DNA from: Azotobacter vinelandii
GTDB taxonomy: Bacteria > Pseudomonadota > Gammaproteobacteria > Pseudomonadales > Pseudomonadaceae
DNA length: 64,000 nucleotides
Assembly (NCBI RefSeq): GCF_001571105.1
Contig: NZ_BCTD01000004.1
Strand: one strand, 5' to 3'
Shown: in pieces, positions 61,536 through 64,000 of the stretch
How positions within the stretch are numbered: the stretch's first letter is position 1
Layout: each line of letters opens with the position of its first letter
Position numbers and translations under genes: made by a program
The notes under the pieces: model-generated
Told to the model about the DNA's origin: nothing
Database searches by the model: none
What the model saw: only the letters and a program-made list of their open reading frames with translations

Positions 61536-61739
61536 TCAGCAGCAGCGCACCGGCCGTCCTTTGCCGCCGCCGTAGCGGGCGTCCTGACGCTCGCGAAAGA
61601 AATCCTCGTAGCTCATCACCGGCTGGTCGGGGTGCTTGCTGCGCATGTGCTCGACATAGGTGTCGTAGTCGGGCATGCCGACCAGCATGCGCGCGGCCTG
61701 ACCGAGATACTTGCCCATGCGGCTGAGATCGTTGAACAC
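61536..61739 (-). CDS. ybdD: YbdD/YjiX family protein
   Basis: 67 residues: MFNDLSRMGKYLGQAARMLV, GMPDYDTYVEHMRSKHPDQP, MSYEDFFRERQDARYGGG, ending RPVRCC. Members of this family are encoded directly behind CstA/BtsT transporters and are needed for their transport activity in E. coli. The two terminal cysteines are typical of many members. Confidence 0.95.
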   Translation of the reverse strand: MFNDLSRMGKYLGQAARMLVGMPDYDTYVEHMRSKHPDQPVMSYEDFFRERQDARYGGGKGRPVRCC

Positions 61740-61787
61740 GGCCTCTCTCCTTCCTCAAGGGCCGGGCCCCGTGGGGCCCGGCAGCAC

Positions 61788-63845
61788 TCAGGCGCCGGGA
61801 ATCGCCTGGAAGGGCGTTTCCTTGTCGGTGCGCTGCTCGACGATCCAGGCGGCACGGCCGACCTTCAGCGAGTAGAACAGGATGCTGAACACCACCACCA
61901 GGAACAGCACGCTGAGACCGGCGTTGGTATAGGCGTTCATGATCACGTTCTGCATCTGGCCGATGTCCCTGGCCGGAGCCAGGACCTGGCCGGTGTCCAT
62001 CGCCGCGGCGTATTTGCTGGCCAGGGCGAGGAAGCCGACCGCCGGGTTCGGATCGAACAGCTTGATCAGGCTCGCCACCGTGGTGCAGATCAGCAGCCAG
62101 ACGGCCGGCAGCAGGGTGACCCAGACGTAGTTCTGGCGCTTCATCTTGATCAGCACCACGCTGCAGAGCATCAGGGCGATGCCGGCGAGCATCTGGTTGG
62201 AGATGCCGAACAGCGGCCACAGGGTGTTGATGCCGCCCAGCGGATCGACCACGCCCTGGTACAGCAGATAGCCCCAGAGCGCCACGCAACCGGCGGTGGC
62301 CAGTACGTTGGCGCCCCAGGAGTCGGTGCGGCGCAGGACCGGCACGAAGTTGCCGAGCAGGTCCTGGAGCATGAAGCGCCCGGCGCGGGTGCCGGCGTCC
62401 ACGGCGGTCAGGATGAACAGCGCCTCGAACAGAATGGCGAAGTGATACCAGAACGCCATGGAGGTCGCCCCCGGCAGCACCTGGTGGAGGATCTGCGCGA
62501 TGCCCACGGCCAGGGTCGGCGCACCGCCGGCACGCGCCAGGATGGTGGTTTCGCCGATGTCGCGGGCGACGCTTTCCAGCGCTTCGGGCGTGATGGCGAA
62601 ACCCCAGCCGCTGACCGCCGCCGCCACGCTGGCGGCATCGGCGCCGACGATGGCCGGCGGGCTGTTCATGGCGAAGTACACGCCGGGCTCGATCACCGCG
62701 GCGGCGACCATGGCCATGATCGCCACCATCGACTCCATCAGCATGCCGCCGTAGCCGATGTAGCGGGCGTGGCCCTCGCTGGCCAGCAGCTTGGGCGTGG
62801 TACCCGAGGCGATCAGCGCATGGAAGCCGGACACCGCGCCGCAGGCGATGGTGATGAACAGGAAGGGAAACAGCGCCCCCTTCCACACCGGACCGCTACC
62901 ATCGATGAACTGGGTCACCGCCGGCATCTTCAGGTCGGGGTTGAGGATCACGATGCCGACCGCCAGGGCGGCGATGGTGCCGATCTTCAGGAAGGTCGAC
63001 AGATAGTCGCGCGGGGCGAGGATCAGCCATACCGGCAACACCGCGGCGACAAAGCCGTAGCCGATCAGCATCCAGGTGATCTGCACGCCGCTGAAGGTGA
63101 ACACTCCGCTCCAGTAGGGGTCGGTGGAAATCACGCCGCCCAGCCAGATCGAGGCCAGCAGCAGGACGATGCCGATCAGCGAGATCTCGCCGATGCGTCC
63201 GGGACGGATGTAGCGCATGTACAGGCCCATGAACATGGCGATCGGAATGGTCGCGATCACCGTGAACATGCCCCAGGGACTGTGGGCCAGAGCCTTGACC
63301 ACGATCAGCGCCAGCACCGCGAGGATGATGATCATGATCAGGAAACAGCCGAACAGCGCGATGGTGCCGGGAACCCGGCCCATTTCCTCGCGCACCATGT
63401 CGCCCAGCGAGCGGGCGTTGCGGCGGGTGGAGATGCACAGCACCAGGAAATCCTGCACCGCGCCGGCCAGCACCACCCCGGCGATCAGCCACAGAGTGCC
63501 GGGCAGGTAGCCCATCTGCGCGGCGAGCACCGGGCCGACCAGCGGGCCGGCACCGGCGATGGCGGCGAAGTGATGGCCGAAGAGCACGTGCTTGTTGGTC
63601 GGCACGAAATCCAGACCATCGTTGTTGAGCACCGCCGGGGTGGCGCGGCGCGGATCGAGCTGCATCACCCGGTTGGCGATAAACAGGCTGTAGTAGCGGT
63701 AGGCGACCAGATAGATCGCCGTCGCGGCGACCACGATCCACAAGGCATTGATGGCTTCGCCACGCCGTAGGGCCACGACACCCAGGGCGGCGGCGCCCAG
63801 CACCGCCAGGGCGAGCCAGGCGAGATGAGAGACCAGTCGGTTCAT
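61788..63845 (-). CDS. cstA: CstA/BtsT-type carbon starvation transporter
   Basis: 685 residues from ATG 63845 with AGGAGA six bases upstream. It is a polytopic membrane protein with about 16-18 helices. CstA motifs include NNDGLDFVPTNKHVLFGHHF, IAGAGPLVGPVLAAQMGYLP, GTTPKLLASEGHARYIGYGG, and the C-terminal GGINTLWPLFGISNQMLAGI. It imports pyruvate and/or peptides. It is the first gene of cstA-ybdD-yjiA. The promoter should lie in 63846-64000, where I see no clear element. Confidence 0.96.
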   Translation of the reverse strand: MNRLVSHLAWLALAVLGAAALGVVALRRGEAINALWIVVAATAIYLVAYRYYSLFIANRVMQLDPRRATPAVLNNDGLDFVPTNKHVLFGHHFAAIAGAGPLVGPVLAAQMGYLPGTLWLIAGVVLAGAVQDFLVLCISTRRNARSLGDMVREEMGRVPGTIALFGCFLIMIIILAVLALIVVKALAHSPWGMFTVIATIPIAMFMGLYMRYIRPGRIGEISLIGIVLLLASIWLGGVISTDPYWSGVFTFSGVQITWMLIGYGFVAAVLPVWLILAPRDYLSTFLKIGTIAALAVGIVILNPDLKMPAVTQFIDGSGPVWKGALFPFLFITIACGAVSGFHALIASGTTPKLLASEGHARYIGYGGMLMESMVAIMAMVAAAVIEPGVYFAMNSPPAIVGADAASVAAAVSGWGFAITPEALESVARDIGETTILARAGGAPTLAVGIAQILHQVLPGATSMAFWYHFAILFEALFILTAVDAGTRAGRFMLQDLLGNFVPVLRRTDSWGANVLATAGCVALWGYLLYQGVVDPLGGINTLWPLFGISNQMLAGIALMLCSVVLIKMKRQNYVWVTLLPAVWLLICTTVASLIKLFDPNPAVGFLALASKYAAAMDTGQVLAPARDIGQMQNVIMNAYTNAGLSVLFLVVVFSILFYSLKVGRAAWIVEQRTDKETPFQAIPGA

Positions 63846-64000
63846 TGCATTCTCCTGCCGTCGGCCGGGGGCCTGCGGCGTCATTGTTGGAATTGTCGCG
63901 CCCCGGAGATGGAGCCTTGCTACTATCCCCAGATCCCGCCGGTGCCGATATTCGCAGTGCTACTCAGAGCCACTACGTAGAACCACGTAGACACGGCGGG

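Noticed and set aside
60732..63770. 1012-codon plus-strand open frame over cstA
   Set aside because: Shadow of yjiA, ybdD and cstA; histidine/glutamine-rich and without family similarity.

Overview
The window is about 64 kb of high-GC gammaproteobacterial chromosome from the family Pseudomonadaceae. The IscS and IscU proteins and the gene orders on both sides look most like Azotobacter, close to A. vinelandii. That assignment rests on recalled protein sequences and gene orders, not on a database search.

Layout. (1) 1-5430: a PLP aminotransferase cut by the window edge, a REP pair, then an iron-uptake module of TonB-dependent receptor, FecR and FecI on the minus strand with a Fur box. (2) 5544-28682: a dense core block, nearly all on the minus strand. 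It holds the ndk-rlmN-pilF-rodZ-ispG-hisS-yfgM-bamB-der series, the complete isc operon (iscR-S-U-A-hscB-hscA-fdx-iscX) behind a good IscR-type operator, cysE-trmJ, divergent suhB, and queA-tgt-yajC-secD-secF. (3) 28793-36948: tRNA-Leu(CAA) carrying an integrated, decayed P4-like satellite element of about 8 kb. (4) 36949-38209: a scar with an IS5-type transposase fragment and one small gene. (5) 38284-52641: a second core block (rpsT, ogt, creA, proB-obg, rpmA-rplU, ispB, fklB, yqhA, a Lon-type protease, a DksA/TraR-type protein, DUF3015 and DUF4105 envelope proteins). (6) 52809-56854: a second receptor-FecR-FecI module whose receptor is a base-composition mosaic. (7) 56970-63845: ettA, glyA, and the cstA-ybdD-yjiA carbon-starvation transporter operon.

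How the parts work together. The isc block assembles Fe-S clusters, and several neighbours use them (IspG, RlmN, Fdx). cysE in front of it supplies cysteine, the sulfur donor for IscS. The two FecI/FecR/receptor modules are paralogous cell-surface-signalling iron uptake systems and fit a high demand for iron.

The most unusual part is the element at the tRNA. It has a frameshifted integrase flanked by paired arm-type repeats, AlpA, a Rha-like protein, a HigB/HigA toxin-antitoxin pair inserted backwards with its own palindromic operator, a compact three-way-junction RNA behind a terminator, a primase with an internal deletion, an array of four repeats spaced exactly 10 bp that may be an origin, two inverted 54-bp structured repeats, and two LexA-like SOS boxes. 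It looks like a satellite element that has lost mobility and replication while its control sequences survive.
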